From Geminicoccaceae bacterium (lineage in GTDB: Bacteria > Pseudomonadota > Alphaproteobacteria > Geminicoccales > Geminicoccaceae), in the NCBI GenBank assembly GCA_020638495.1, contig JACKIN010000005.1, forward strand, positions 240,001-298,861: DNA of 58,861 nucleotides. Direction: 5' to 3'. A program made the translations under genes and the position numbers. Below are positions 27,632 to 35,719 of the stretch, one piece after another (within the stretch, counting starts at the first letter, position 1; each line of letters starts with the position of its first letter). The notes under the pieces are model-generated. The model saw only the letters and a list, made by a program, of their open reading frames with translations. It was not told where the DNA came from and ran no database searches.

Positions 27632-28737
27632 CCGATGTCTCCGGACGGCAGGGCGATCCGCTCGGGATCGATGGCCTTCGGCGCCTCGTAGCTGATGGCG
27701 ACACCGTCGCGCAGGCGCTGCAGACCGCTGGTGACGACCAGCTCGCCGGCCTCGAGGCCGTTCTCGATCTCGACCACGCCGAGGCTGCGCGCGCCGAGCT
27801 CGACGAGCCGCCGCTCGGCCCGCTCCGGCCCTGCCACATAGACGAAGCTGCGATCGGCCTCGCTGACCACGGCCTCCTCCGGCACGATGACCGCGTCGCG
27901 CTCGCCGAGCGTGATGTCGACCAGCACGAAGAGGCCCGCCGGCAGGAGGAGATCGGGGTTGGGGAGCGAGGCCCGCACGCGAAAGGCGCGACTCGTGACG
28001 TCGACGCGCGTGTCGATGCTGGTGAGCGTGCCGGCGAAGCTGCGGTCGGGGAAGCTGGTGCTGCTGGCCTGGACCTCGAGGCCCGGCTGGATGCGGCCGT
28101 AGAAGAATTCCGGCAGCATGAACTCGACGATCATCCGGCTTCGATCGTCGAGCGTGGTGATCACCGTGTCGTTGTCGACCCTGGCTCCCAGATCGACCCG
28201 GCGAATGCCGACGACCCCGTCGAAGGGGGCGCGGACCAGCCGGTCCTCGAGCCGCCGGGCCGCCCGGTCGACCCGCGCCTGGGCGGCGGCGGCGGCGGCC
28301 TCCAGCTCGACCACGGTCGCCTCGGCGATGTTGTTGCTGGCCCGCAGCCGCCGGGCACGGTCCAGCGCCGACTGCGCTTCCTTCGCCATCGCCCGCGCCT
28401 CGTCGAGATCCGCCTCTTCGATGGCATCGTCGAGGCGCGCCAGCACGGCGCCGGCCTCGACCGCCTGGCCCGGCTCGAACAGCAGCTCGGTGATCCGCCC
28501 CGAGGCCAGGGACACCACCTCGATCGCCTGGTTGGCCAGCGTCGTGCCGACCGCCTCGGCCCGATCCCGCACCGTCTCGCGCACCGCTCGCGCGACCTCG
28601 ACGGAGATCGTCCGCCCGCCGCCTTTGCCGTCGCCGGGGATGACGCTCGCCGCCGTCAGATGATGGTAGAAGTAATAGCCGCCGACCGCCCCGCCCAGGA
28701 GCAGCAGCGACAGCAGGATCTGACGAACGGTCGACAA
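27628..28737 (-). CDS. RND periplasmic adaptor (HlyD/MFP family)
   Basis: 369 residues. The N-terminal membrane anchor is at about 5-27 (ILLSLLLLGGAVGGYYFYHHL). The biotinyl-lipoyl-like half around IEVVSLASGRITELLFEPGQAVEAG is followed by a helical hairpin (EEADLDEARAMAKEAQSALDRAR) and the second half VRAPFDGVVGIRRVDLGARV. The rest is beta-barrel and membrane-proximal domain. It bridges the RND transporter to an outer-membrane channel. It is first in a two-gene operon, and its stop overlaps the RND start by 4 nt. A 21-bp inverted repeat lies 70 bp upstream of its start. Confidence 0.93.
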   Translation of the reverse strand: MSTVRQILLSLLLLGGAVGGYYFYHHLTAASVIPGDGKGGGRTISVEVARAVRETVRDRAEAVGTTLANQAIEVVSLASGRITELLFEPGQAVEAGAVLARLDDAIEEADLDEARAMAKEAQSALDRARRLRASNNIAEATVVELEAAAAAAQARVDRAARRLEDRLVRAPFDGVVGIRRVDLGARVDNDTVITTLDDRSRMIVEFMLPEFFYGRIQPGLEVQASSTSFPDRSFAGTLTSIDTRVDVTSRAFRVRASLPNPDLLLPAGLFVLVDITLGERDAVIVPEEAVVSEADRSFVYVAGPERAERRLVELGARSLGVVEIENGLEAGELVVTSGLQRLRDGVAISYEAPKAIDPERIALPSGDIG

Positions 28738-28806
28738 GAATCCGTCTCCGACGCGGGCTCGGGTGGATGCGCTAGAGTTAGCGGGGGTTCAGCATCGAGC
28801 AAGCCA

Positions 28807-28827
28807 ATACATGTCGCGCGATTGTAT
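28807..28827. promoter_or_regulatory. Candidate operator upstream of the RND operon
   Basis: ATACA (28807-28811) and TGTAT (28823-28827) form an inverted repeat with 11-bp spacing. The size and symmetry are of the kind bound by TetR-type repressors of efflux operons. It lies 70 bp before the adaptor start. No regulator gene is adjacent. Confidence 0.35.
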
Positions 28828-28877
28828 CGAATTTTCGCGGCGATGTGTTGCGCCGGCGGCGAGGTGCTGTCCGGCAC

Positions 28878-30143
28878 TCAGTCGATCAGCACGGCCCGGA
28901 AATCATTGACGTTGGTGAGCGTCGGCCCGGTGACGACCTGCTGGCCCAGGGTCCCGAAGAACGTGTGGCCGTCGTTGCGCGCGAGGCTGGCCTTGGCGAC
29001 GAGGCCGAGCGACGCCGCCTTCGCCAGGGTCGCGTCGTCGATCCAGGCGCCGGCCACCTCGGCGGCCCCGTCGACGCCGTCCGTGTCGGCGGCGATCGCG
29101 CTCACCCCCGCCAGGCCGTCGAGCGCCACGGCGAGGGCCAGGAGGAACTCGACGTTCCGCCCGCCGCTGCCGTCGCCCCGGACGGTGACCGTCGTCTCGC
29201 CGCCCGAGAGCAGCACGCAGGGCCGCGGGCAGGGCTGGCCGTGGCGGATCACCTGCTTGGCGATGGCGGCCATCACCTTGGCGACGTCGCGGCTCTCGCC
29301 CTCGATGCTGTCGCCGAGGATCAAGGGGGTGATGCCGGCGGCGCGCGCCACTTCCGCCGCCGCCTCGAGCGAGGCCTGCGGCGTCGCGATCATGACCGTC
29401 TCCGCCCGCTCGAGCCGCGGGTCGCCCGGCTTGACGCTTTCGCAGGCGGGATCCTCGAGATGGCGCCGCACATGCGGGGCGAGCTCGATCCCGTATTTCT
29501 CGACCAGGGCCAGCGCATCCGCGCGGGTGGTCGGGTCCGGCACGGTGGGGCCGGACGCGATCACGGCCGGGTCGTCGCCCGGCACGTCCGAGATCATGAG
29601 CGCCACCAGCCGGGCCGGGTGCGCCGCGGCGGCCAGCCGGCCGCCCTTGATCGCCGAGAGGTGCTTGCGCACGCAGTTCATCTCGTCGATCGAGGCGCCC
29701 GAGCGCAGCAAGGCGCGGTTGACGGCCTGCTTGTCCTCGAGGCCGAGGCCCGGCGCCGGCAGGGCCAGGAGCGACGAGCCGCCGCCCGAGATCAGCGCCA
29801 GGACGAGATCGTCCTCCGTGAGACCCTCGACCATGGCGAGGATGCGTGCCGCCGCGGCCTCGCCCGCCGCGTCCGGCACCGGATGCGCCGCCTCGACGAT
29901 CTCGATGTGCTCGCACGGCACGGCGTGGCCGTAGCGGGTCACCACGAGACCCTCGAGCGGGCCCGGCCAGTGCTGCTCGACGGCCCGGGCCATGGCCGCG
30001 CTCGCCTTGCCGGCGCCGATCACGATCGTGCGACCCTTTGGAGGCATCGGCAGATGTGCCGGCACGGCGCGATCCGGCATGGCGACCGCAACCGCCGCAT
30101 CCAGCATCGCCCGCAAGAGCTTATCCAGCCCGGCTCTGCCCAT
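28878..30143 (-). CDS. gckA: Glycerate 2-kinase (GckA, DUF4147/MOFRL family)
   Basis: 421 residues. The N-terminal DUF4147 domain has TIVIGAGKASAAMARAVE and LALISGGGSSLLALPAPG; the C-terminal MOFRL domain has LLSGGETTVTVRGDGSGGRNVEFLLALA and AADTDGVDGAAEVAGAW. It phosphorylates D-glycerate to 2-phosphoglycerate with ATP, linking glyoxylate/tartronate-semialdehyde or serine-derived carbon to glycolysis. The family is usual for alphaproteobacteria. It is a single gene, with a hairpin terminator between it and rpmJ upstream. A link to the serine-using operon 17 kb away is possible but not shown. Confidence 0.93.
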   Translation of the reverse strand: MGRAGLDKLLRAMLDAAVAVAMPDRAVPAHLPMPPKGRTIVIGAGKASAAMARAVEQHWPGPLEGLVVTRYGHAVPCEHIEIVEAAHPVPDAAGEAAAARILAMVEGLTEDDLVLALISGGGSSLLALPAPGLGLEDKQAVNRALLRSGASIDEMNCVRKHLSAIKGGRLAAAAHPARLVALMISDVPGDDPAVIASGPTVPDPTTRADALALVEKYGIELAPHVRRHLEDPACESVKPGDPRLERAETVMIATPQASLEAAAEVARAAGITPLILGDSIEGESRDVAKVMAAIAKQVIRHGQPCPRPCVLLSGGETTVTVRGDGSGGRNVEFLLALAVALDGLAGVSAIAADTDGVDGAAEVAGAWIDDATLAKAASLGLVAKASLARNDGHTFFGTLGQQVVTGPTLTNVNDFRAVLID

Positions 30144-30167
30144 GCCTGCCCTTCACCTCGAAACAAC

Positions 30168-30191
30168 AAAGCCGGGACCAGGCCCGGCTTT
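30168..30191 (-). terminator. Rho-independent terminator of rpmE-rpmJ
   Basis: AAAGCCGGG (30168-30176) pairs with CCCGGCTTT (30183-30191) around a 6-nt loop, 24 bp after the rpmJ stop. On the minus strand the stem is followed by GTTGTTT, a U-rich tail. It separates the ribosomal protein pair from gckA. Confidence 0.8.
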
Positions 30192-30214
30192 TGTCCACGT
30201 CGAGGGCGCCGGCT

Positions 30215-30340
30215 TCAGCCCTGGCGGGCCTTGAAGCGCGGGTCCTTCTTGTTGATGATGTAGACGCGCCCCTTGCGCCGCACGAGACGGCAGTCCTTGT
30301 GGCGGGTCCTCGCCGTCTTCAGCGAATTGCGAACCTTCAT
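30215..30340 (-). CDS. rpmJ: 50S ribosomal protein L36, zinc-free type
   Basis: 41 residues beginning MKVRNSLKTARTRHKDCRLV and ending DPRFKARQG, the short basic L36. Only one cysteine is present, so the CCCH zinc site of classical L36 is missing; this is the C-minus form usual in alphaproteobacteria. It follows rpmE by 30 bp on the same strand and is probably co-transcribed, ending at the hairpin at 30168-30191. Confidence 0.93.
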   Translation of the reverse strand: MKVRNSLKTARTRHKDCRLVRRKGRVYIINKKDPRFKARQG

Positions 30341-30370
30341 CGTCGTCTCCGAATGATGCGTAGCGCGCGA

Positions 30371-30595
30371 TCAGGCCTTGCGGCGAAAGCTCTGGAAGCG
30401 CCGGTTGAACTTCTCCACCTGGCCACGCTCGCGCAGCTGCATCGAGCCGCCGGTCCAGGCGGGATGGGACTTCGGATCGACGTCGAGCGTCAGCGTGTCG
30501 CCTTCGGCACCCCAGGTCGAGCGCGTCTTGAAGGTCGAGCCGTCGGTCATCACCACGTTGATCTCGTGGTAAGCCGGGTGGATATCCTTTTTCAC
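30371..30595 (-). CDS. rpmE: 50S ribosomal protein L31, zinc-free type
   Basis: 74 residues beginning MKKDIHPAYHEINVVMTDGS, with KTRSTWG and SHPAWTGG as in L31. It has none of the CxxC cysteines of zinc-binding L31. A GGAAA-rich ribosome site precedes the ATG. It is paired with a likewise zinc-free L36 and is divergent from an ABC exporter, a neighbourhood common in alphaproteobacteria. Confidence 0.95.
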   Translation of the reverse strand: MKKDIHPAYHEINVVMTDGSTFKTRSTWGAEGDTLTLDVDPKSHPAWTGGSMQLRERGQVEKFNRRFQSFRRKA

Positions 30596-30740
30596 GGGAA
30601 CTTTCCTCTAAGCCAAGCCGCCGGTATATAGCGGGGCAGGCCGACGAACTCAAGCCTTCGCCGGCATCCCTTCGCGCGGGGTTGCTGTCACACCCCTGGC
30701 GGCTGCCGGCCCGCCACGCCCGTTTCCCTGGGAGCACCGC

Positions 30741-32540
30741 ATGACCCGGGCAGCCGCCCCGCTTCCCGACACTGTCGAACGCATGAAGAGCCGCGACTTC
30801 AGGCAGCTCCGCCGCCTCGCCGCCTATCTCGCCCCGTATCGCTGGCGGGTTGCCGGTGCCCTCGTGGCCCTCGTCGTCGCCGCGGCCGCGGTGCTCTCGC
30901 TCGGTGTCGGCCTGCGCTACCTGATCGACAGCGGCTTCGGCGCCGGCCGGCCGCAGGCGCTGGACCATGCGCTCCGCGCCTCGCTGCTCGTCATCCTGGC
31001 GCTGGCCGTCGCCACCTATCTGCGCTCCTACCTCGTGACCTGGCTCGGCGAGCGGGTCGTGGCCGAGCTTCGCAACCAGGTCTATCGCCACATCATCCGC
31101 ATGCCGCCCGGCTTCTTCGAGACCACGCGGACCGGCGAGGTGCTGTCGCGCCTCACCACCGACACGACGGTCGTGCAGACGGTGATCGGCTCGACCGTCA
31201 CCCAGGCGCTGCGCAACATCCTGCTCACGGTCGGCGGCATCGGCCTGCTCGTCTACAGCAACCCGAAGCTCTCCGGCCTCGTCCTCCTGGTCGTGCCGCT
31301 GGTCGTCGTGCCGATCGTCGTCTTCGGTCGCAAGGTCCGCCGCCTGTCGCGCACCGCCCAGGACCGGCTCGCCGATGTCAGCGGCCGCGCCGAGGAGACG
31401 GTCAACGCCGTGCGCACCGTGCAGGCCTTCGCCCAGGAGGAGCGCGAGGCGACGACGTTCGCCGCCGCCAGCGAGGCCGCGTTCCAGGCCGCCGCGGCCC
31501 GCGCCAAGGCCCGCTCGATGCTGGCGGCGGTGGTCATCACGCTCGTCTTCGGGGCTATCGTCGCGGTGCTCTGGATGGGCGGCCAGGACGTGCTCGCCGG
31601 CCGGATCACGGCGGGCGAGCTCTCGGCCTTCGTCTTCTTCGCCACCGTTGTGGCGAGCGCGGTGGGCGGGCTCTCGGACATCGTCGGTGATCTGCAACGC
31701 GCTGCCGGCGCCACCGAGCGGCTCTTCGAGCTGCTCGACAGCGAGCCGGCCATCAGGGCGCCGGCAGCACCCCTGGCGCTGCCGGAGCGAACCGCCGGCG
31801 AGGTGCGCTTCGAAGCGGTCCGCTTCGCCTATCCGGGCCACCCCGAGCGCATCATCCTCGACGGCCTCGACCTGGCGGTCCGACCCGGCGAGAGCGTCGC
31901 CCTGGTCGGCCCGTCGGGCGCCGGCAAGACGAGCATCTTCCAGCTCCTCATGCGCTTCTACGATCCGCAGGCGGGGCGCATCCGCCTCGACGGCCAGCCC
32001 ATCGACCAGCTCGACCCGGCCCGCTACCGCTCGCGCCTCGGCCTCGTGCCGCAGGAGCCGGTGATCTTCTCCGCCGATGCCTGGACCAATATCCGCTACG
32101 GCCGGCCCGAGGCCAGCGACGCGGAGGTCCTGGAAGCCGCCGAGACGGCGGCGGCCAGGGGCTTCATCGAGGCGCTGCCCGATGGCTTCGCCACCTTCCT
32201 CGGCGAGAAGGGTGTCCGCCTCTCGGGCGGGCAGCGCCAGCGCATCGCCATCGCCCGGGCCATCCTGCGCGATCCCGCCGTGCTCCTGCTCGACGAGGCG
32301 ACCAGCTCGCTCGATGCCGAGAGCGAGTTCGCCGTCCAGCAGGCGCTCGACTACCTGATGCGCAACCGCACCAGCATCGTCATCGCCCACCGCCTCGCCA
32401 CCGTGCTCAAGGCCGACCGGATCCTCGTCATGGAGGACGGGCAGATCGTCGACGCCGGCACGCATCGCGAGCTGATCGGCCGGGGCGGCCTCTACGCCCG
32501 CCTCGCCGACCTGCAGTTCCGCCAGGGCGAGGCGGCCTGA
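30741..32540 (+). CDS. ABC exporter, fused permease-ATPase (MsbA-like)
   Basis: 599 residues, a half-transporter with six transmembrane helices (about 30-320) and a C-terminal ATPase. Walker A GPSGAGKTS is near residue 389, the LSGGQRQR signature near 494, the Walker B ILLLDEATSSLD-like block follows, and the H-loop is in IVIAHRLATV. It acts as a homodimer, exporting lipids, peptides or drugs; the substrate is unknown. The start is an ATG 18 bp after the CCTGGGAG ribosome site region. The gene is divergent from rpmE. Its stop is 3 bp from the convergent D-cysteine-desulfhydrase-like gene. Confidence 0.93.
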   Translation: MTRAAAPLPDTVERMKSRDFRQLRRLAAYLAPYRWRVAGALVALVVAAAAVLSLGVGLRYLIDSGFGAGRPQALDHALRASLLVILALAVATYLRSYLVTWLGERVVAELRNQVYRHIIRMPPGFFETTRTGEVLSRLTTDTTVVQTVIGSTVTQALRNILLTVGGIGLLVYSNPKLSGLVLLVVPLVVVPIVVFGRKVRRLSRTAQDRLADVSGRAEETVNAVRTVQAFAQEEREATTFAAASEAAFQAAAARAKARSMLAAVVITLVFGAIVAVLWMGGQDVLAGRITAGELSAFVFFATVVASAVGGLSDIVGDLQRAAGATERLFELLDSEPAIRAPAAPLALPERTAGEVRFEAVRFAYPGHPERIILDGLDLAVRPGESVALVGPSGAGKTSIFQLLMRFYDPQAGRIRLDGQPIDQLDPARYRSRLGLVPQEPVIFSADAWTNIRYGRPEASDAEVLEAAETAAARGFIEALPDGFATFLGEKGVRLSGGQRQRIAIARAILRDPAVLLLDEATSSLDAESEFAVQQALDYLMRNRTSIVIAHRLATVLKADRILVMEDGQIVDAGTHRELIGRGGLYARLADLQFRQGEAA

Positions 32541-32543
32541 GCC

Positions 32544-33563
32544 TCAGTCGACGATCACGTCCTCCGCATAGGCGAAGAGCGCCGGCGTGCCGCCCGTGTG
32601 GACGAAGACGACCTTGTCCTGCGCGGTGAGCCGGCCCTTGCGGACGTGGTCGATCAGCCCGGCCATCGCCTTCGAGCTGTAGACCGGGTCGAGGATGACG
32701 CCCTCCGTCCGGGCCACCAGCTCGAGGGCCTCCCGTCCCGCGTCCGACACCACGCCATAGCGCGGCCCGATATAGTCGTCCGAGCTCAGAATCGCGGCCG
32801 GATCGATCGTGGCATCGAGCCCGAGGCGGCGGGCCGTCGCCGTGGCGATCCGGGCGATGTCCCAGGCACGGTCCGTCTGCCACTTGATGGGTGCGATGCT
32901 GTGCAGCGCCAGCTTGCGGCCGATGAGCTCGAAGCCGAGCGCGAGCCCGGCCGGCGTCATGTTCGCACCCGAGAGATAGAGATGGCTCGGCGCGAAGCCC
33001 TGCCGTTCGAGCTGCTCGTCGATCTCGAGAGCGGCCCGCACATATCCCAGCGCACCCGTGACGAGGTTCTCGGTCTGCATCGGCCCCACGATGTAGGGCT
33101 TGCGGCCGGCCTCGCGCAGCTTCGCCGCCTTCGCCTCGAGCAGCGGCTGGACCTGCTCGAGGCTGGTCAGATCGACCACCTCGATCTCGGCCCCCATCAG
33201 CCGGTAGAGCAGGAAGTTGCCCTGCAACGCCGGCCCCTTCTCGCCGTGCAGCAGCACGAGATGGATGTCGAGGCCGAGCTTTTTCGCCGCCGCCGTCATC
33301 TGCCGGCACCAGTTCGACTGCGTGTAGGCGCTGCCGATCACCGTGTCGGCACCCTTGGCCAGGATGTCGGCGAAGACATATTCGAGCTGGCGGGTCTTGT
33401 TGCCGCCGAAGGCGAGGCCGGTCAGGTCGTCCCGCTTCAGCCAGATCTCCGGCCCGCCCAGCGCTGCGGTCAGCCGTGGCGCCGGCTCGAGCGGTGTGGG
33501 CAAATGCGCCAGTGGCACGCGCGGAATGGCGTCGAGGCGGGCAAGCAGTTCGTCGCGGGTCAC
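32544..33563 (-). CDS. PLP-dependent D-cysteine desulfhydrase / ACC deaminase family enzyme
   Basis: 339 residues, fold type II PLP enzyme. The Schiff-base lysine is in FGGNKTRQLEY; substrate and PLP-binding segments are GSAYTQSNWCRQMTAAAKKLG and VFVHTGGTPALFAY. Members release pyruvate, ammonia and sulfide from D-cysteine, or deaminate ACC or related amino acids; the motifs do not decide. The GTG at 33563 has CTGGAGG about 8 nt upstream and gives the family start LTRDELL-like (VTRDELLARLDAIPRVPLAHLPTP). Upstream lies the repeat-rich spacer with five phased palindromes, the most likely place for its regulation. Confidence 0.88.
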   Translation of the reverse strand: MTRDELLARLDAIPRVPLAHLPTPLEPAPRLTAALGGPEIWLKRDDLTGLAFGGNKTRQLEYVFADILAKGADTVIGSAYTQSNWCRQMTAAAKKLGLDIHLVLLHGEKGPALQGNFLLYRLMGAEIEVVDLTSLEQVQPLLEAKAAKLREAGRKPYIVGPMQTENLVTGALGYVRAALEIDEQLERQGFAPSHLYLSGANMTPAGLALGFELIGRKLALHSIAPIKWQTDRAWDIARIATATARRLGLDATIDPAAILSSDDYIGPRYGVVSDAGREALELVARTEGVILDPVYSSKAMAGLIDHVRKGRLTAQDKVVFVHTGGTPALFAYAEDVIVD

Positions 33564-33685
33564 GTTTCGGGCCTCCAGGGGGCGGGTGGCATGATGCTTC
33601 GAATCCGCCAGAGTATCACGAAAGCTTATGGCAGTCGCGGCAGGCGGGGCGTGGCGGCGGCGAATCGGCGCTCGGCAGCCCGGAT

Positions 33686-33831
33686 CGTCGCATTTCATGC
33701 AGCAATTCGGCTCGGGTTGTCGCAGAATCCGCGACAGCGAACCCAAGGATGTCGCGAAAGCTGCGACATAAGCGATCGTGATGTCGCAGAATCTGCGACA
33801 TCGGGCGCGAAATGTCGCGGATTCCGCGACA
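33686..33831. repeat. Array of five phased 19-bp palindromes
   Basis: Four clear sites of the form TGTCGC-N7-GCGACA lie at 33718-33736, 33750-33768, 33782-33800 and 33813-33831. A degenerate fifth is at 33686-33704. Site 3 (TGTCGCAGAATCTGCGACA) and site 4 (TGTCGCGGATTCCGCGACA) are perfect with 9-bp arms and differ by a symmetric change. Start-to-start spacing is 32, 32, 32 and 31 bp, three turns of B-DNA, so all sites face one side. The gaps of 12-13 bp are unrelated to one another. This looks like an operator array for a dimeric regulator. Confidence 0.85.
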
Positions 33832-33844
33832 GGTGCCGGCGAAC

Positions 33845-33955
33845 GAACCCGCGGAACCGACGATCGAACCCACCGATTCGACGAGCGAACCCACCGATTC
33901 GACGAGCGAACCCGGGGATTCGACGAGGGAACCCGGGGATTCGACGAACGAACCC
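33845..33955. repeat. Tandem array of 21-bp units
   Basis: Five complete 21-bp units start at 33845, 33866, 33887, 33908 and 33929, and a partial sixth starts at 33950. Each begins GAACCC and most contain GATTCGACGA. Units 2-3 and 4-5 are near-identical pairs. The GGATTCG and CGAACCC parts of neighbouring units are imperfect inverted repeats. The array starts 13 bp after the palindrome array. A 21-bp period equals two helical turns. Confidence 0.85.
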
Positions 33956-34084
33956 GAGGTCAGGGACAGCGATTCCGTGCATCCTGGCGCCGCCCGCCGC
34001 AGCAACGAACCCGAGGGCCATGATTTGCCGATCGAACCCCGCACGGGCTTGCGGCCCGGATCGAAATAGGCTATAAAACCTATG

Positions 34085-35719
34085 TCACGCCTCCAGCGGC
34101 TTCGTCGCCCGGCGCAGCTCGGCGAAGTTGTCGCGCAGATGCTCGGCGGCGCGCAGCGCCAGCGCGGTCACGGTCGGCGTCGGGTTGACCACCCCGCCGG
34201 TCGCGAGGACGCTGCCGTCGACGATGAAGAGATTGGGCACGTCCCAGCTCTGGTGCCACTTGTTGACGACCGAGCTCTCGGGATCGGCACCCATGCGGCA
34301 GGTGCCGAGCAGGTGCCAGGCCGGGGTGCGGTAGACGCCGTCGGCGTCCTTGTAGTCGTTGAGCCGGTAGTCGACCGCACCGGCGGCCTTGGCGATCTCC
34401 TCGAGCCGCTCGAGCTGGTAGCGCATCATCCGCTCGTCGTTGTCGCCGGGCACGTAGCGCAGCTTCGGCGCCGGCCGGCCGAGCTCATCCTTCAGCGATG
34501 CCGAGAGCGTGATCCGGTTGTCGGGCGAGGGCAGGTCGTCGCCGATGGCGAAGACGCCGAAGCCCCGGTCGAAGCGGCTTCTGAACCACTCGTGATGCGC
34601 GGCACCCCAGGGTGCCGGGCTCCGGGCCAGCATGCCGAGCGACTGGCTGCCGGCATGGCCGGTGGCGGCGCAGTTGAAGTTGAAGCCGTTGACGAAGCCG
34701 CGGCTCGTGTCGGTTTCGGCGAACTCCATGCTGATCAGGGAGCCGGTATAGCCCATATGCGTGTCGACGATGTCCTCGCCCCAGATGTCGACCGAGGTCA
34801 GCGTGTGGTGCAGGAGGTTGCGCCCCACCTGGTCCGAGCTGTTGGCCAGATTGTCGGAGGCCTGCAGCAGCCAGGGCGTGCCGACGCCGTTGCAGGCGAG
34901 GACCACGACATCGGCCGTCTGGCGCACCCGCCGGCCGGATGCCCGGTCGATATAGACCGCCCCCGTGGCCCGCCCGTCCTGGCCTTTCTCGACCCGCTCG
35001 ACCGCCGCCTGGATGCGCAGCTCGACCCCGGCGGCCAGCGCCTTGGGCCAGATGGAAAGGGAGAACATGTTCATCGAGTTGCGGGCGCAGCCGGCGGTGC
35101 AGGCGCCGCAGCCGTTGCAGGCCGGGCGGCCGTCATAGTCCTCGGCGATCACGCCGGCCGGCAACGTCCACCAGTGCCAGCCGAGCCGGTCGAAGGCGCT
35201 GGCCAGCGCCCGCCCCGACTTGCGCAGCGGCAGGGGCCCGGTGGGGTAGGGGCCATGCGGCGGCAAGGCCGGGTTGCCGGCGAGCCCGCTCACCCCGATC
35301 AGCCGATCCACCCGGTCATAGGGGTCGGCCAGGTCCTCGTAGGTGATCGGCCAGTCCGGGGCGAGCCCGTGCTCGACGCCCTTCCTGAAGTCCGACGGCC
35401 GGTAGCGCGGCCAGAGGGCACCGTAGACATTGGTCGAGCCGCCGACCGCGTTCCACATGAGGACGTTGGAGGAGTTGGTCTCGACCGGGTAGTCGCTCGC
35501 CGCTTGGCGGACATTGGTGTCGGGGTTCCAGCGCCCCTGCTTCTGCCATTCCCAGTCGCGGCTGAAATGAGGATGGTCCTCGGCCGCCGTCCAGCCGCCC
35601 TGCTCGAGGCAGACGACGTCGAGCCCGGCCCCGGCGAGGATCAGGCTGGTGATCGCACCGGTGGCACCGGCGCCGATGACGAGGACGTCGCTGTGCCCGC
35701 CTTTTGCCTCAGTGGCCAT
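34085..35719 (-). CDS. GMC-family FAD oxidoreductase (sugar/polyol dehydrogenase type)
   Basis: 544 residues. The FAD-binding motif is VIGAGATGAITSLILAGAGL (14-33), with NAVGGSTNVYGALW and the C-terminal active-site region HLLGTCRMGADP and VVNPTPTVTALAL. A cysteine motif C201-X2-C204-X2-C207-X3-C211 suggests an iron-sulfur cluster, as in bacterial FAD-dependent glucose dehydrogenase. It overlaps by 11 nt the gene for a gluconate-2-dehydrogenase subunit-3-like protein, its likely small subunit. No signal peptide is visible on either, so the complex may be cytosolic. It is last in a sugar/polyol ABC-importer operon and probably oxidises the imported substrate. Confidence 0.9.
   Translation of the reverse strand: MATEAKGGHSDVLVIGAGATGAITSLILAGAGLDVVCLEQGGWTAAEDHPHFSRDWEWQKQGRWNPDTNVRQAASDYPVETNSSNVLMWNAVGGSTNVYGALWPRYRPSDFRKGVEHGLAPDWPITYEDLADPYDRVDRLIGVSGLAGNPALPPHGPYPTGPLPLRKSGRALASAFDRLGWHWWTLPAGVIAEDYDGRPACNGCGACTAGCARNSMNMFSLSIWPKALAAGVELRIQAAVERVEKGQDGRATGAVYIDRASGRRVRQTADVVVLACNGVGTPWLLQASDNLANSSDQVGRNLLHHTLTSVDIWGEDIVDTHMGYTGSLISMEFAETDTSRGFVNGFNFNCAATGHAGSQSLGMLARSPAPWGAAHHEWFRSRFDRGFGVFAIGDDLPSPDNRITLSASLKDELGRPAPKLRYVPGDNDERMMRYQLERLEEIAKAAGAVDYRLNDYKDADGVYRTPAWHLLGTCRMGADPESSVVNKWHQSWDVPNLFIVDGSVLATGGVVNPTPTVTALALRAAEHLRDNFAELRRATKPLEA

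Larger units (their letters stand above)
33564..34084. other. 521-bp non-coding spacer with two repeat arrays
   Basis: The spacer lies between the D-cysteine-desulfhydrase-like gene (reading left from 33563) and the end of the GMC oxidoreductase (34085). It contains a palindrome array (33686-33831), a 21-bp tandem array (33845-33955) and further scattered CGAACCC copies at 33738, 34006 and 34033. Frames are open on both strands, but they are repeat-driven and have no homology I recognise. A weak hairpin (ATAGG/CCTAT) lies at 34067-34083 just after the GMC stop and could end that operon. Confidence 0.7.

Noticed and set aside
24824..27691. A 955-codon plus-strand open frame
   Set aside because: It is antisense to the RND transporter gene and has a shadow-frame composition.
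33686..33831. CRISPR array (regular spacing near 32 bp)
   Set aside because: Repeats are 19-bp palindromes with only 12-13 bp between them, and the repeat cores differ. There are no spacers of 28-40 bp and no cas genes in the window.
33812..34069. An 85-codon plus-strand frame with a seven-residue Glu-Pro-Thr-Asp-Ser repeat
   Set aside because: The repeat comes from the 21-bp DNA array, and frames on both strands are open through it. No ribosome site or homologue was recognised.
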